Source: Phytophthora vignae f. sp. vignae (taxonomy: Eukaryota; Oomycota; Peronosporomycetes; Peronosporales; Peronosporaceae). Taken from it: DNA of 64,000 nucleotides. Shown here one piece after another: positions 12,101 to 24,444 of this stretch; position 1 is the stretch's first letter; every line of letters starts with the position of its first letter. Made by a program: the position numbers and the translations under genes. The notes beneath the pieces were generated by a model, which was not told where the DNA came from, made no database searches, and saw nothing but the letters and a program-made list of their open reading frames with translations. The stretch covers positions 372,001 through 436,000 of the forward strand of contig JABJUM010000020.1 of assembly GCA_016169955.1 (NCBI GenBank). The letters run 5' to 3'.

Positions 12101-14684
12101 ATGTAGATAATTCCGCCCCCATTCCCCCCAATGATTTTATTAGGTGTATCCCCACTCGCTGCACCGCTTCCAGGCCAAATTGGCCACCCTATATCGACAG
12201 ACGATGGTGCGGTCCAACTTGCTGATTGTTGAAGTCCAAGCTCTTTCGAAATGTCGTAGATGGCACCACCTCCAATGCTTCCAGGCAAAACGTTGCCTCC
12301 TCTTCCACCATGACCAGCCCCACCGCTAGCTTCTCCCGATACTTCACTCTTTCCTGGACCCACACCAGACCCGCATCCCAGCCACGAGCTGGAAATTGAA
12401 CCCTCGATGGTCATATTGCTCCCGCTGCACAAAATAATAGATCCTGCGGAAATGTTCCCAATCGTTGCAACCTCGGAGGCGAATACGCTGACAGAATACG
12501 GCTTGGTATCATCAGTTATTCCATGTAGCGATTTGCAAGCAGTTGCATCAGCTTGATGCTTGATATCTTTGCACTCAAACACAGGGCCACTGTTCACGTT
12601 GGCGACGGACACATTTGCTGCCGATATCGACAGCCTCAAAAAGGGGGTGTCAAACGGCATATCTAGGATACCTGTACCATTGGCATTGATGCGGAACTCG
12701 ACCTGGCCCATTTCAACGGTTTGCGGTCGAAACTCGATGTCTTTCTTGCTCGTAAAGCTGATCACAGGAATATCATCGGGGCCGCCACCACCCGTTCGTT
12801 GATAGGGCTTAGCCAAAGGCTGCAGAAACCCTTCCACCTTAGTTGAAGCACCTGTTTCGACTTTCACTTGCGCCCGAAACTTGAGCTCAGAAAACTTATC
12901 AATGGACAGCGCACCGCGGGCAGCCACTCCAAGCTCATGCACCATAGCCAACGCATTTGAAAACGATACGTCAGCGGCCACAAGATTTAAACCAAACAAG
13001 TCGCGCTCTTGTAGTGAAGATGGACCCACGTATCCCTGCTCAAATACAACATTCAGCACATCATGAACTATAATCAGGAGCAAAGTTCTCCCCGCATCTT
13101 GCGCCTACCTGAATAGTGATCTGCGATGCCGATAGCTGAACAACCCGTTCATGACCCAAAATATTGAGTTCTGAGCCAGAGTCGATCTGGCATACAGTAC
13201 GCAAATCATGATAGTATTAGCTTTACCGAGCTTAGGATGATTAGTTGGTAGTGCCTCCACAACATTACCACAATCGAACTCTCGATACCTTCGACGCGAT
13301 CCTGCAAAGCCCAACAGTAAAAATCAACTCACCGTATTTTGCTTTCCGAAAGTCGCCCACGCTAAGCACATAATGTACGTACCTTCAGCTGGATTACTGA
13401 TGCGCAAACTGTTGCTCCCCCGCTTACGAAAACATGCGCCAGGGATTCTGGAAGAAATCGAGCACCTCTTGACGTTTGCTCGAATATGGGAGTGCATCCG
13501 TAGATCTGGATTCGCTTCACCGGACCAGAGTGTGCTAGACGACCCCCCTTTATTAACAACGTGCTTAGGAGCGTTTTGCCGTCACCACCGCGGTCCTGTT
13601 CTTCGCTGCCGTCAAGCCCACCGTCTTCCTTGGTCGTATGCTGCAGCTTTAATATCGTCCCGTCACCTCCCAATTGACACCATCCAATCGCCGCGTTACT
13701 GTCTGGGCTAAGCCCACCACCGTACGCCTCAACTCGAGACGGTCCCAGCTCCTCCGCATTCTTCGAATCAAACACAATTCGTCCGCCTCCTCCTCCGCCT
13801 CCTCCCCCACCATCACTAAGTCCATCTCCATTGCGGACACTCGGCTGCCCACCATTCGCTTGCACCGTTGCATTGCCGTGAATGCGTTTAGACGCAACAA
13901 TAAGAATGCTTCCGCCAGCACCAGCACTATCATAACAATCTGTGCACGCATCTCCTCCATTTGCCAGCAGCGATCCATTGACCTCCACATTCTGTGCCGC
14001 CACCAACCTAATCCGCCCTCCTCCTCGGCTTTTGTCGTTGCCTCCGCCACTTCCATAACCCCTAAAGTTCGCCATATCCCCCGACACATCCCCCACAACT
14101 CTGAAAAAGTCATTAGGCGGCATGTCGTCGCACTTCGAGCGGCCTTCCGTGAGCGACGCGCCCCCTATGCCTCCGTAGCTGCCCCCCATCGAGTTCCATG
14201 AGTTGTAGCCGGGCCCGAATTTGAGCCCGTGCGCCGTGACATTTACAGCAGAGTGCTCATCTAATGTTACATTTGCTGCGTGGATCTCCACGGCGCTGGC
14301 CTGCAGCTGACTGTTGCGCATGGACACGGTGGCGATGCTCGCGTTGAGCTGGAACGTCAGCTCTGCGTGGATGCCAGGCAGCGGCGACAGCTTGGAGCCG
14401 TCCAGTGCCACGTCCACGATCTCAAGCAGCTGAATCGTCTCCTGGGCGGGCACAGTCAGCTCGCAGGCCACGTAGTACTCGTTGAAGGAGCCGATGAAGT
14501 GGATGCCCGAGCACTCGAAGATGTCCTTGATGTTGGTCTTGCTGTCGATTCGATACGTCGTAGACGGTGCCGTTCTATCCGCAAGACACACGATGTTATC
14601 GTGGTAGGCACATAGCAAGATGAAGACCAGCGCAAGCCACGTGACGGGGGCCTTGAGTCTCGAGGAGATCCGCAGCTTCATCAT
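9122..14684 (-). CDS. Large glycine-rich, cysteine-rich multipass surface protein
   Basis: Five exons on the minus strand: 14684..13383, 13301..13269, 13186..13109, 13035..9538 and 9487..9122. All junctions keep phase 0 and the product is about 1758 residues. The upstream open frame begins at a GTG, so the start is the MM pair at 14684/14681, which gives a signal peptide (WLALVFILLCAYHDN). The ectodomain carries repeated Gly-rich blocks of the GGGGGGGGRI type (beta-helix-like), many N-glycosylation sequons, then a tandem ephrin-receptor-like GCC2/GCC3 cysteine region (CPEGSHSPG... to about CAVCKTKP). A transmembrane helix (IGFVILVFSAMGLIFGG), a roughly 400-residue cytoplasmic part and further membrane helices at the C-terminus follow. 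A similar architecture is known in plant proteins labelled glycine-rich or ephrin-type-B-receptor-like. Function is unknown. The last intron (9488..9537, 50 nt, GTGTGT donor) is the least certain. Confidence 0.7.
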
Positions 14685-14828
14685 CTTCCTCTGTTGGTTC
14701 AAGCCGATCTGATGCGATGAGTGCGCCACACCATTTGGGAGTGATGGTCATTCATCCACTTAAATACGACAGCTTTCGGCGCCATTCCCCCCACAGCCCC
14801 CACAAGCCAACGGACTCCAATTGTGACC
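14685..14828. promoter_or_regulatory. Compact bidirectional promoter, surface protein / nucleoporin
   Basis: Only 144 bp separate the divergent start codons at 14684 (minus) and 14829 (plus). The sequence includes TCATTCATCC (about 14748-14757) and GCCATTCCCCCC (about 14781-14792), both resembling the pyrimidine-rich CATTY core of oomycete initiators. No TATA box is evident. The overlap of both promoters in so short a space is seen directly. Initiator assignment is inference. Confidence 0.45.
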
Positions 14829-17800
14829 ATGAGCGAGAGCCTGTCGCTCGCGGACGCGCCGGCGCTGCGCTTCCGGCAGCTCCATCAGGACCTGCTGGCC
14901 TTCGCGGGACAGAGCATGACGGACGACGATGCGCCGCAGTTTATGGCGCAGCTGGTGGCAGCGGCGCCTGAGCTGCTGAAGCCGCTGACGCTCGCACCGC
15001 CCAGCGCCGCAGAGCGCGCGGCACTGCAGGCCAACACGGTGACCGTGGCCGGCAAGCACGTGGACGTGTCGCCGCTCATCCAGCAGGAGATTTGCAAGCT
15101 CAGCGACGAGTTCCGCGCCAGCGAGAAGACGTGCTTCGAGTTCTGGCTGCTGGCCAGCGAGCAGCAGCAGCGCGAGTGGGTGGAGCGCGCCGACCAGCTG
15201 CCGCCTGCCACTATCGCCGACTCTGTGCAGAGCGCGGCGCGCTACTTCCTCACGTCCGAGACGGAGTACAAGCTGCACCTGCTCAAGGAGCTGCTGCGGC
15301 TCCGGCTCGAGACGCGGCTGGACAAGCAACGCGCGCAGTTCATCGTGACGTTCACAAACAAGCTGCTGACAGAGGAGTTGCTGGCTAATCTGGTGGCGGC
15401 TTTTGATGGAGAGCTCACCCAGCTAGCGCAGGTGCCTAGGATGGAGCAGAGCGTGAGCTACTGGCATACGCTCGTGGCGGACTGCCTGGTGTTCATTGTG
15501 TCGAGCACCTTGACGCTGGCACACGAAGTACAGAAGCTTGCAGAGCTGTTGAAGTCGCTGTGCGGACGGCTGAAAAATGTGGTGGCGAAGGTGTCGCCGC
15601 ACATTGTGAACCTGTCGTCGTTCTCGCAGTTGTTCGAAGGTGGATCACTCGCTGGAACGTCGCCCGAGGGAGCAGTGAGACAGGTGTCGTGCATGCTGCA
15701 GACAATTACTGCGGTTCAGGTCGCGCTGCTCGTCGTGTTGCTGCAGAAAACGAGGAAGATGGATCGCGAAACAGGTGATATGGAGGTTGGAATCGCGCTT
15801 TGCCGACGGGAGCACGCCTCTGTGGTGAAGGAGCTCCACCGCATTTTTTTCGAGGAGGAGTGGGAGCAAAAGAGCTTTCAGAGTGTTGGGATGCTGGCTT
15901 GGGCCGGGTTTCTTGCTGGTAACGGAGATGGTAACGACAACTGCAATGTCACTTTCGCGGAGGCGGATGAATCGACTCGTGTGGTCAAAAAGGCTATTGA
16001 AAACCGCGTCTTTCACACGCTGGTCGAGGTGCAGCTTAAATATCTGCCGGACCGGAAGCGCGATCTTCGGCTGTACAACATTTACGAACGAAATTTCGAG
16101 CTGCTGTTCCGTACCTATTCATCCAAGATGATGATCGATGTGCCAACCGTCGCGGACAAGGCAGCCATTGCTGCCATGCAATCGGAAAGTGACGGCGAAG
16201 TGGCAGCCTGGACTGGAGATTGTCTCGAAAATATTATTGAGTTCGCAACGTCGCTGTGTGCCCGCAACGCGACGTTCTGTTGCTCGTTCTGGCGTGGTAC
16301 GAACGAGGAGTATGACTTTCACGGCAGCAATGGCAGTAGTACGGGAAGCAACGCGGGAGATGATCTTCAACAGCCCGAGTCGATTTCTAGCAGCGTTGAT
16401 GGTGGCAGCTGTCACGACTTTTTGATCGCATGCCGCGACGCAGCTTTCAAAAACCCTGGGTGCCTCGCTGCTTACATGCGTCTAGTTGCAGCTGCTGCCA
16501 GCGGACCAGAGTGCGCTCAGCAGGCCTTTCACCACATCAAGCAGAACCCCCAGCAGCTTAGTTGGGATCAATTCTTTGCCGTGATGGCAAAGTACCAGCG
16601 ACTTCTTACGGATGCTGAAAAGCCTGTTGGTTACTCCCCGCTCATGCCTGGAGGCGTCGCGCAAGGAGTTGGTATCGATGGCAGCACTTTTAACAGTGTG
16701 AGCAGCGCATCTAATCCTGGCCCCCGATTTATCCGCCCGAAGGAGTTGGAGGCTCTCGAGACGATCCAGAAACTTATCCAGGAAGTGATTTCGGACCCTC
16801 AGCTGGCACTGATTTTCTTTCACAACCATGATTGGTCTCCGATCCCGACTTTTGTGGCTTTCCTGCAGTGTCGTATCCCGAGCTCACTGAAGGGTGCTCT
16901 TATGAAGACGCTAGCAGTATTCGCGCGGGTTCCGGATATTGCACCATTCGTGTGGCGTCAGGTGGATGCGCTGCAGATTTTACGTACTACAGGAGACACG
17001 TCGGTCTACGGCAACCAGGATATCAGTTATGAACTTGAGCACTACGAATCATTGAGTAGAACGTACCCGGCAACACGTGGGTTCGTCACGCTGCTTTATG
17101 AGGTGTTTGAGAACCCTCACGCCTGGAAATCGTTCGAGGGTGATGGTCGTGTTGCGGCTATCCAGTTCTACTTCGAGTTCTTGTTGGAGCACGTTTTCCT
17201 GAAGTTTGACCTGCGGAAGTACGAGCGCGAGGAAGAAAAGTGGGCGCTTGTGAATGGCACGTTTGCCATTTTCAAGAAGATTCTTCGGAATGCGGATACT
17301 TCGACTACGGAGGGAAGTTTGTCGTATCAACTGCTGGCTCGGTTCTTGTCAAGCAACCCATTGTTGACAAAGGTGCTGTCTATTATCTCTGGAGATGGAG
17401 GGGTTGAGAATCTGGAGAGTACGTCGACGGACATGCACCTGGAACACTCATTCTTTTACTGTCTGGACATTGTTAAGCGCGAGACGGAAGCCAAACACGG
17501 CTCACTGAACTTTGTCATTGACGTGTCGAAAAAGCCTAGTGAGACGTATCTTACCAAGACGACGGCGGTTGCTGCCTTGCGTGAGCGGTGTGTGCAGCAC
17601 GCACTTGAGATCGTCGTTTTGGTGTTGGAGAAAGACGTCCAATTCGTGAACATTGACCTTAACCGCCAGCTTTCCCACCGATTGCAAGTCGAGATGATGC
17701 ACACGATTCTGTGTCGCCACCGCGCTGATTTCGTGAACATCGTGAAGTATATCAAGTATTCGAAGTCGGCGCACATCCCGCACCTTTCTGCGGTTATTTT

Positions 17801-20800
17801 GCGACTGATTAGCGCGCGCATGAGCGGGACGGATCTTGTAGACCTGCTTATTGACAGCGGGGCGAGTGCAGACGTTATGATTGGATACATGAACCGTTTG
17901 CTGAACGTGTATGACGACGATGAGAATGAAGAAGGAGATAATGAGACTGAAGCCAGCGATGATCATGAAGAGGCCAGATCGGATTCTGCCAGGAGGCAAA
18001 AGCGCCAGGACAGTCGAATGCTCTCGTCTCCGTTTGAGTTGTTTGCTCAAGATACGTCTCCGCCTTCTATTCGAGCTGCCATCCTCGATTTGCTGCTCGA
18101 GAATCTGAGCAAGCCGGCGCCTAATCTGGCGCATTTGCTGCTCGGCAATGTTAATCAGCATGGTGATTCGAAGACCGCGGCTGCTCCAACTTCATACATG
18201 AAGACTGGTCTTGCTGCAGTAATTACCCTGGTGTCGAACGCAGACTTTGGCTTGGAGACGCCAGAACTAGCTGAACGTTGCTACCACGTTCTTCACTGCC
18301 TGATCACCCAGGAATTCTCATCGCCGAACACTATTGCGGCGCTTGAAAGTGTTCCGAGCGACTACTTTGCTTCTCAGATCCAGTTGTTCAGCCGCGTCTA
18401 TCATGTATCGAGGAGAAGGACTGCTGCTGCAACCATTGCCGAGCTGAACATGCGTGGGTGGTTCTTTAAGACGCTGGCGGTGTACTTGCATGTGGGGCTG
18501 CACAAGGAACCCCCGCACATGAAGCAGATTAACAAGCTGATGGGGTACTTGCTTTCCATCTCGGTGGGCAACCGAAATGAGCACCGTGCTATCGCGAGAC
18601 AAGAGCAGATGCTGCTGTTGCAGCTACTGGATGAATGCTCATTCCACATTTCACCACCACCGGTGCCAACGAACCAGCAGGTGGTGGCTTTGGCTGAGCA
18701 AGTGACCGTGGCAGTTGAGCAGGGATACTACAAGTGGCTTAAAATCGACATTGAGCAATTCTGCCAGGCTCTCCAGACGCTCGACTTGACGGCAACTGAG
18801 GATGGAATGGGTGACTACTACTCTTCATCGACCAAGAGGTTCCGTGTAAACGGAGACGGCGCAAGCAGTACCAGCAGTCAGAACAGTGCTGAAGCAGCAG
18901 CGGAAAGGTTCATCCAGTGGGCTGTGCAGTGGAACATTTATTCGGAGCGAATCGCCGCTGAGAGTCACGCATTGAACTCGCTGCGGGAACTGATGGAGGT
19001 GATTGTGCTGGACTACCTAGCGCTTCCTCGTGAACAAGAAGGACTCGAGACGCCGGCTATGTGGCAGGGACTTGATTCTGTTGCATCCGCTGAAGTACGA
19101 CTGGAGCTGATGAGCGGTATCGTCACAGCCGTGCTGAGCAAACTGACCGAGAAGGCTAGTGCCTCGGCTCAGCTGTTTGAAATTGTGTCGCGGATTGCAC
19201 TGATGCTCTTCTCACAGCTCAGCTACACTGATGATGGAAGCCAACCGCTTGTGCTGCCGGAGAGTCGCCATCGCCAAAACTTGGGCTTCCTCGAGCTACT
19301 GTTCCGTTCCATCTACAGCAGCGCTGCGGCAACAGGAAACCCGTCGGCCGCGCGCAACTCTCGCACCCTGCTGTACTCATGCATTGTCCATGTGCTGCAT
19401 GTGCTGCCCAGTCGCACTTCACAGGACTCAGCCTCCGCGAAGTTCGGCTTGGCTGGATCTGCACTCAGTCAGGAACAGCGTGTTCGGCATCTTCTTACTA
19501 ACCAGGTTGTTGATCTGGTCTGCCGGGATGCAAGTGATGGCGAAGACACTTTGGGTATGGCACTGGCGGTGTCTGCGCTCGAGTCTCTGGTTGCATTTGA
19601 AGACCACTCGTCGCTTGTATCAACTTTCCGCGAACGTGGCTACCTGCTGCACTTCATTGACATCTTCAAGAAGCTGAGCGAGATGGATGCAGCGGCATTC
19701 GAACGAAGCAACGGGAACGCATCTATGGTGAAAAGCAGCGTGCTTCCACCAGGAATGGATTCCACGACCATTGGCACAATGTATGAGTGCTTCTTGTCGC
19801 TTTTCGCCCGAGTTGCTGAGACGCAGGACGGAGCGGTTGCTTTGCTGGAAGGTGGACTGGTTCGTGTGCTTTCCGATGCGCGCAACCTGCCCACACACCG
19901 ACCACAATATTTTGTTCCGCAAAACAGCGCACCGTCCTCTCTCGCATCTGTGGCAGCATTCCAGCGTGTCGAGGCTGTGTATTATCGCAAGTGGCTTCCA
20001 GTGGCTCGACTGTTGAGCGCATGCTGCGCTGCACTTCCCAAGAACCGCGCACTTACGAGCCAAATTCTGTATTTCGTGAACAAGAACCGGAAGCTTTTCA
20101 CGTCAGCTTTGAAGCTATGTGCTGGTGGCAAGCAGTCACAGCCTTCCTCAGTGAACCTGCTGCGCGAGTTGTCCTACGTGACGTTCGTCTTCCGCTACGT
20201 TATCCAATTCCCTGACCTGTGCGAGCAGACGCTGGCAACCGCAAAGTGGGAGAAAATTTCGCAGTTGATTCTTCAGGTCTTCCTGTACTATAGCGCCGAG
20301 TTGGTGCCTCCCAGCGACGATGTCGATGGGATGAGCGACAATAATGGAGCATCATGGTGGAGCAATAACCTGGCGGAGGAGCAGCGCAACGCGGCCATCC
20401 AGCGGTTTTCGTGTGTGGATTGTGAAGATAAAATCCTGGAAAAGTGTGATGCTGCGGCGGTGAAGTCCAGTGGCAGCGCAAACTTGCTGCACATGTCCCT
20501 CCTGGATGAGGAGAAACTATACGCCTCTCGTATGATCCTGTGTAATGCGGTGGCTTTCTGCGCAAGCCGTATGACGCTTGCGGTTGGTGGGAGCAAGGAA
20601 GGCCGCGCCGCCCCGCTGTTGTCCATCACGAACAAGGCTCAACTACAGACCAGGAACCAGTTTCCGTCCATGTCGTCGGTGGACCCGCGCGCATTTGCAG
20701 CAGCTACTGACCCGCTGTGGACGCTTGCGCCGTCGATGAACGAGTTTACTACTCGTTTCGATTCGGCAGTCTTCGCTCTCGAGACGAGCAAGCAGCTTGC

Positions 20801-21229
20801 GGACGCACTTGCAGCTGTCAAGAATGAAGCTGCCTCGGCTCGCTCAATTTCAGTTTCCTCCGTGTCATCCTCGCAGCAGCGCGCTTTTCGTCGGCGCGAG
20901 CACCAGTGCGAGACCACGCCTCTGGAGAGTGTACTGGAGTACCACGCCGACAGTGTGTCCTTCGTAGTGGAGAATATGCTCGTGGTGCTGTTGCTGCACT
21001 TCGCGCACTACCTGGGGCACCCCGAAGCGGCATCAAGCACGGGCGCCGTCCAGCACACACTCGGCAAAGTGCTTTCCATCGTCAGTGACATCGAGGTGCG
21101 TGCTTCATTATGTTGTAGTGTCTGTTTATGGTGCTTCTCTGCTAACTTCTTACGTTGTTGTTCTTGCAGAGCAACCCATTCATCCACGCTATCGCTAGAA
21201 GACTGCGCGAGTTGGCGTCCAGCAGTTAG
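14829..21229 (+). CDS. Nup205/Nup192-family nucleoporin
   Basis: Two exons, 14829..21095 and 21170..21229, joined across a 74-nt GTGCGT...CAG intron in phase 0; 2108 residues, close to the usual size of inner-ring Nup205/Nup192/Nup186. The protein is alpha-helical throughout and lacks FG repeats. The N-terminal part resembles the Nup192 D1 region (YWHTLVADCLVFIVSSTLTL near residue 215). An acidic low-complexity insertion (DDDENEEGDNETEASDD) lies near residue 1040. Family members scaffold the inner ring of the nuclear pore and bind Nup93 and Nic96-type partners. The start is the ATG at 14829, since the open frame upstream begins only with a GTG. The last 19 codons come from the second exon; without splicing the ORF runs on to an implausible tail at 21299. 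Confidence 0.85.
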
Positions 21230-22351
21230 GTGCCGACCAATATCCATTTTCAGGGCCACATCAGAGTCAACACACAAACTTTTGACGTATATACACTAAC
21301 CGCTTCCGATGTACGAATCATCGTAAGCATTTCCGCCCCTCTGTGTCCCCCCCCCTTTCTCCACATGCTGTCCTCGAGTACATGGCGATAATGGCTTGCT
21401 ACGCTACACCTCGTACCTCCCAATTTACACATCCAAGTTCAGTGATAGGATCCTGGCGGTGGTGCGATTGAAAGTACAGTAGCGTGCTTGCACGTTGCAA
21501 ACGCGTCGCGGTGATGTATAATGATGATGATGACAATGAAACTCACATTATTGATGTGGGCTGTAATGGTGGAGTTGAACAAATACACTCAGCTACAAAC
21601 TAAACTAAGCTCGCACTAAGCGTTGCGACTCAAATTTCAGAGATTCTTAGGGACTTTGTTTCTTTGGATGATGCATGTGAGCAGACCAAGCTCGCAAGAA
21701 ATAAAATGCGGCTAACCGAGAAAACAATGCAGATAACTACATGCACGTACAAATTTCATTCACACTTTTCTCCATATCGATAGCGACGGCATTTTAACAA
21801 GCAATGCTCAACATGCGTGAGTCGGCCAAGCCAAGCACTCGGAGCTAAGCCTTGAAGTGGACTTCGTGCTTTGTTCGCAGTGCTAGCAGATCGCTGCTGT
21901 CCCTGGCGAGCGGTACACCGAAGAACGATGTCGTGGCTAGTGCTGGTATCGTTAATGCGAGAGCTGGGTACTGGCTCATGGTCATGCGCATGCTATCCCT
22001 GCTGCATCTCCTGTTAATGTAGCTACTGATACTACCGGCGCCACCACCCGGAGCGACAACGACCCATGGACGTCGCGGCGGTCTCCATGCCATGCCATGC
22101 AGCCCGGGGCCATTCATCTCGCCGATTGATGATGCAAACCAGTGGTGCCATTGATCGGCTTGAACAGGTATAAATCTGTTCAAGTTGCCCTGAGCAAGGG
22201 CAGATTGGGCAGAAATAAAGGCCTCTGATTGGCCCAGAGAGTTACTTAACCTGCCCCCGAATGAAACATCCCCTTTGCGGATACCTTGACCGCGTGGCGG
22301 TCACAATCGAGCTGCCACCTCATCGAGCGGATAAAGACACGCAGGGGCAAA
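21230..22351. other. Long intergenic region
   Basis: 1.1 kb between two plus-strand genes. Small ORFs look random, though the minus-strand frame 21845..22183 (112 codons) has a hydrophobic centre and cannot be excluded. Two inverted repeats lie at 22159-22202 (see separate entry). A CCAAT-box-like ATTGG occurs near 22230. Nothing else was recognised. Confidence 0.4.
22159..22184. repeat. Perfect inverted repeat around GTATAAAT
   Basis: Arms CTTGAACAG and CTGTTCAAG (9 bp, perfect) enclose GTATAAAT. A second inverted repeat, TGCCCT...AGGGCA, follows immediately (about 22186-22202). The site is about 165 bp upstream of the CCDC47 start codon, so it could be an operator-like site around a TATA-like core. 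Role is inference. Confidence 0.5.
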
Positions 22352-24444
22352 ATGTGGCGCAAGGTCGGCGTTCTGGCGCTGCTGGCAATGGCGCTGGCAT
22401 TTGTGCACGGTGAGGAACCTGCCCCCTTGCAGCGGCATCCAGTGCAGCGCTGTGTAGAGTGCTAACGGCGTGTGTTTTGTGTGCCATCAGCCCAAGAGCA
22501 GGACGAGTTCGACGTCGTGGAAGTGAGTGAATCGACAGGCAGCAATGACAGCGGGGGTTCTCTATTGGTGCGACTTGCTGACGTGTTGCGGTGTCGTTTA
22601 GACGCAGGAGACTGCGGCCCCGACGCCTGCGCGCGCGATGCCGCCCCGGGACTTCGCTACGCTGGCCAAGCAGTTCATCCCGTTCCAGAACCGTGCGTCT
22701 ACAATGGCGATTAGCAATGGGGGAGTTGATTTCTGGTTTAGTGACATTGCGGTGCCATTTTCGGATGTTTTTCCCGGTTGCAGCGGACTACTTTGCGATT
22801 GAGGCGGCCAGCTGGAGCTTCGGCATCCTGTTCCTGGTGTTGTACTTCGTTGGCAAGGCGCAGAACCGCCGCATTGCTGACAAGTGGTACGGGCAGGTTT
22901 TGAGCTGACGAGGAGACTGTCTTGCTGGATGAGATGCTGATGGGTGTTGCGACGATGATCAGGCTGGAGGAAGCGGAGCCAGTGCTGCGCACCCAGTTCT
23001 CGTACACGGGGTCGTCTGTGCAGAACGGCATGGGCCTCATTGAGGAGAGCCGCAGCAACTTCAAGTACTTCTGCACGGGTCGCCGCTTCCTGACGCGCTT
23101 TGTCGCTGATCTGGAGGTACTGTATTGACTAGCGTGCGATTGAGCGCGAATGTGTTGCATGCTGACTTAGTTTGCTTGGTGTTGCGATTGCAGTTGAAGT
23201 CTCGTCACGACCTCATCTCGCGCATTTACCGCACTATTGTGCCGACGTCAGACTACTTGGTACAGTTTTGCTTTATGCAAAGATGAATGCGATGACATGA
23301 TACTCACTTGCGACGTGCTGAACGCACTATTCTGGTTAGACGATCGATGTCGGACTGCACGGCGAGGACGTGGACCCGTTCATTCTTGGAATCAGCAAGA
23401 AGCTGGGATTCACGGCGCTGACCAAGCTTTTTCCTGAGCTGGTAAGCTGCAGTCTTTTCGTTTGTCGAACAACCTCAGTCCTAACCACTCAAATCCCTTT
23501 GCTATGCCATTAGCTTGAGCACGCCAAGCAAGTCCCGGTGAAGGAGGTGCCCGAGTCGATGTGGGTTGCTACAGATTGCACGGAGATTCCCAAGACTGCG
23601 CTGACGCACTCCCTTCAGGCGGTACGATTCTCAGTTTCTTGCTTCCTGAACATCCTGTACTCGATGAACATCACTTAATGTATCGGGTGCAATTCCTCCG
23701 TGCCGCAGTCTATCAACGAGCTGGAGGACTTCCTCGAGTACATCGTGATCACGGACATGAACAAGCAGTTGATTGTGTAAGTATTACTAATTAATAAACC
23801 ATTCCAAGTGGTCCTGGGCTAAGCAACTTACGGCTAATGCTTTCGTGCATCGTAGGGGCATGCCCAAGACACAGAAGCACGTGCTGCGTATCCGTTTCAA
23901 GCTCTCAGTTGGCTCGAAGAAGCTGGACGTGCCGAAGGCGCTTCAGCTCGTCTTCGCCCTGGTTGATGGTGCCGGAGCCACCATCAAGCTGTCGCCGAAT
24001 GTACGTTTTTCAGTTATCTGCGTCGAGGTCCGTAACAGGTTAGTTACTAAGTATGTGTATCGTGACAACCAGGCTAAGCACAGCGCTATCAAACGCCGTC
24101 TGAAGATCAAGCAGGCCGCCGACGCGCTTGCCTCCGCCAAGGAAGACGTAAGTGCCTAGATTTCGCTCTTGCTTCTAGATTGCGTTCCTAATGTGGCTCA
24201 TCCTTTCCTCTTCCCCGTGCGCAGGAGATCGCACGTCGCCAGGCTGAGCTGAACGAGAAGAAGCACAAGGAGTACTCATCCCTTTCGTACGAAGAGCAGC
24301 AGAAGATTGATGCGAAGAACGAGAAGAGGGCCACTCGCAAACGCTTCAACCGCAAGGCAAGTCTTGTGCTGTGCTTGTCATTTTGGCTACGGGATCGGGG
24401 GTAAAGTACTAACTGCATTTTGTTGTTTGATGGTGTAGAAGTAA
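22352..24444 (+). CDS. CCDC47: CCDC47 homologue (PAT complex, ER membrane)
   Basis: Thirteen exons: 22352..22409, 22491..22522, 22602..22692, 22784..22886, 22963..23116, 23194..23259, 23340..23441, 23514..23621, 23709..23776, 23856..24000, 24073..24147, 24225..24356 and 24439..24444. The lengths sum to 1140 nt, giving 379 residues with every junction in phase. The product has a signal peptide (VGVLALLAMALAFVHA), a short acidic luminal segment (EQDEFDVVE), one membrane span (SWSFGILFLVLYFVGKA), the conserved cytosolic DUF1682 domain, and a basic Lys/Arg/Glu-rich C-terminal helix ending NRKK. CCDC47 proteins work in the ER PAT/multipass translocon that shields nascent membrane helices. The final intron starts AAG|GCAAGT and ends GTAG, so it is a GC-AG intron. 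Without it the ORF would read into an unrelated tail. Confidence 0.85.

Noticed and set aside
21845..22183. 112-codon minus-strand ORF between Nup205 and CCDC47
   Set aside because: Composition is not convincing, it contains the inverted repeats at its start, and no motif is seen. Mentioned only in the intergenic entry.
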